DNA of 6,742 nt from Chloroflexota bacterium (GTDB taxonomy: Bacteria; Chloroflexota; Ktedonobacteria; Ktedonobacterales; Ktedonobacteraceae). The stretch's first letter is position 1. Each line of letters begins with the position of its first letter. Below, one piece after another: positions 6,603 to 6,742 of this stretch. The stretch is from positions 1 to 6,742 of the forward strand of contig VBHI01000371.1 of the NCBI GenBank assembly GCA_005881495.1, read 5' to 3'. Under the pieces are notes generated by a model that saw nothing but the letters and a program-made list of their open reading frames with translations, did not search any database and was not told the DNA's origin. A program made the position numbers and the translations under genes.

Positions 6603-6603
6603 T

Positions 6604-6742
6604 AGCCTACAGTTAAGCTGTGAGGGCTTATCTAGAGGTCTGAACACCTGACTGTGCGAGGCCGCAATTCCTGTTCCGCGTCTGGTCAGTCTCCAATGGC
6701 CTGTTGTCCAGGCTCCATTACGTCAGAAAGCGGGAGTTGGAT
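6604..6742 (+). ncRNA. Highly structured non-coding leader, possible mobile-element guide RNA (bridge RNA or omega RNA)
   Basis: No reading frame is credible here, but stem-loops follow one another. The first pairs AGCCT-ACAG (6604-6612) with CTGT-G-AGGGCT (6618-6628). A larger, loop-containing stem pairs CTGAC (6648-6652) with GTCAG (6685-6689). The third pairs ATGG-CCTG (6696-6703) with CAGG-CT-CCAT (6709-6718) around TTGTC. The region ends with GGGAG (6732-6736) six bases before the window edge, like a ribosome-binding site for a gene starting just outside. A 5' stem-loop followed by two looped stems directly ahead of an ORF is the layout of IS110 bridge RNAs. HEARO/omega RNAs ahead of IscB, which are abundant in Ktedonobacter, are an alternative, as is an ordinary riboregulator. 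I do not recognise the sequence itself. Confidence 0.35.

Overview
The window looks like an accessory, transposon-rich stretch from a bacterium with moderate-to-high GC (mid-50s percent by eye). The likely source is a Chloroflexota member of the Ktedonobacteria type. This rests on three things: a ROK regulator next to a family-1 sugar ABC importer with no ATPase of its own, a dense load of insertion elements, and TGnTACAAT-type extended -10 boxes. The assignment is inference; no taxonomic marker gene is present.

Layout. Positions 1-814 hold the remains of a ROK-family sugar kinase/repressor, cut by the window's left edge and broken by an out-of-frame internal deletion near 468-480. A clear intrinsic terminator (871-898) follows. 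Positions 962-1211 are a 250-bp non-coding element with 39-bp terminal inverted repeats, best read as a MITE. Positions 1212-1548 are non-coding leader DNA with no gene I can support, ending in a 17-bp palindrome just before the ribosome-binding site of the next gene.

Positions 1549-4799 form a three-gene operon: a lipoprotein substrate-binding protein, a MalF-type permease and a MalG-type permease. Two stem-loops sit between the first two genes, and the two permease genes share an ATGA overlap. Together these make the extracellular capture and membrane channel parts of a carbohydrate importer. The ATP-binding subunit is absent and is presumably a shared, unlinked MsmX/MsmK-like protein. The broken ROK gene may be the former regulator of this operon.

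An intact IS1182-type insertion sequence (about 4828-6573, with TIRs, an apparent TA duplication and a full DDE transposase) lies 28 bp after the operon. The last 140 bases (6604-6742) are non-coding but rich in stem-loops and end in a Shine-Dalgarno-like GGGAG. They look like the structured RNA leader of another mobile element whose ORF would start just past the window. An IS110 bridge RNA is my first guess and an IscB/HEARO omega RNA the second. This is the most interesting part of the window and also the least proven.
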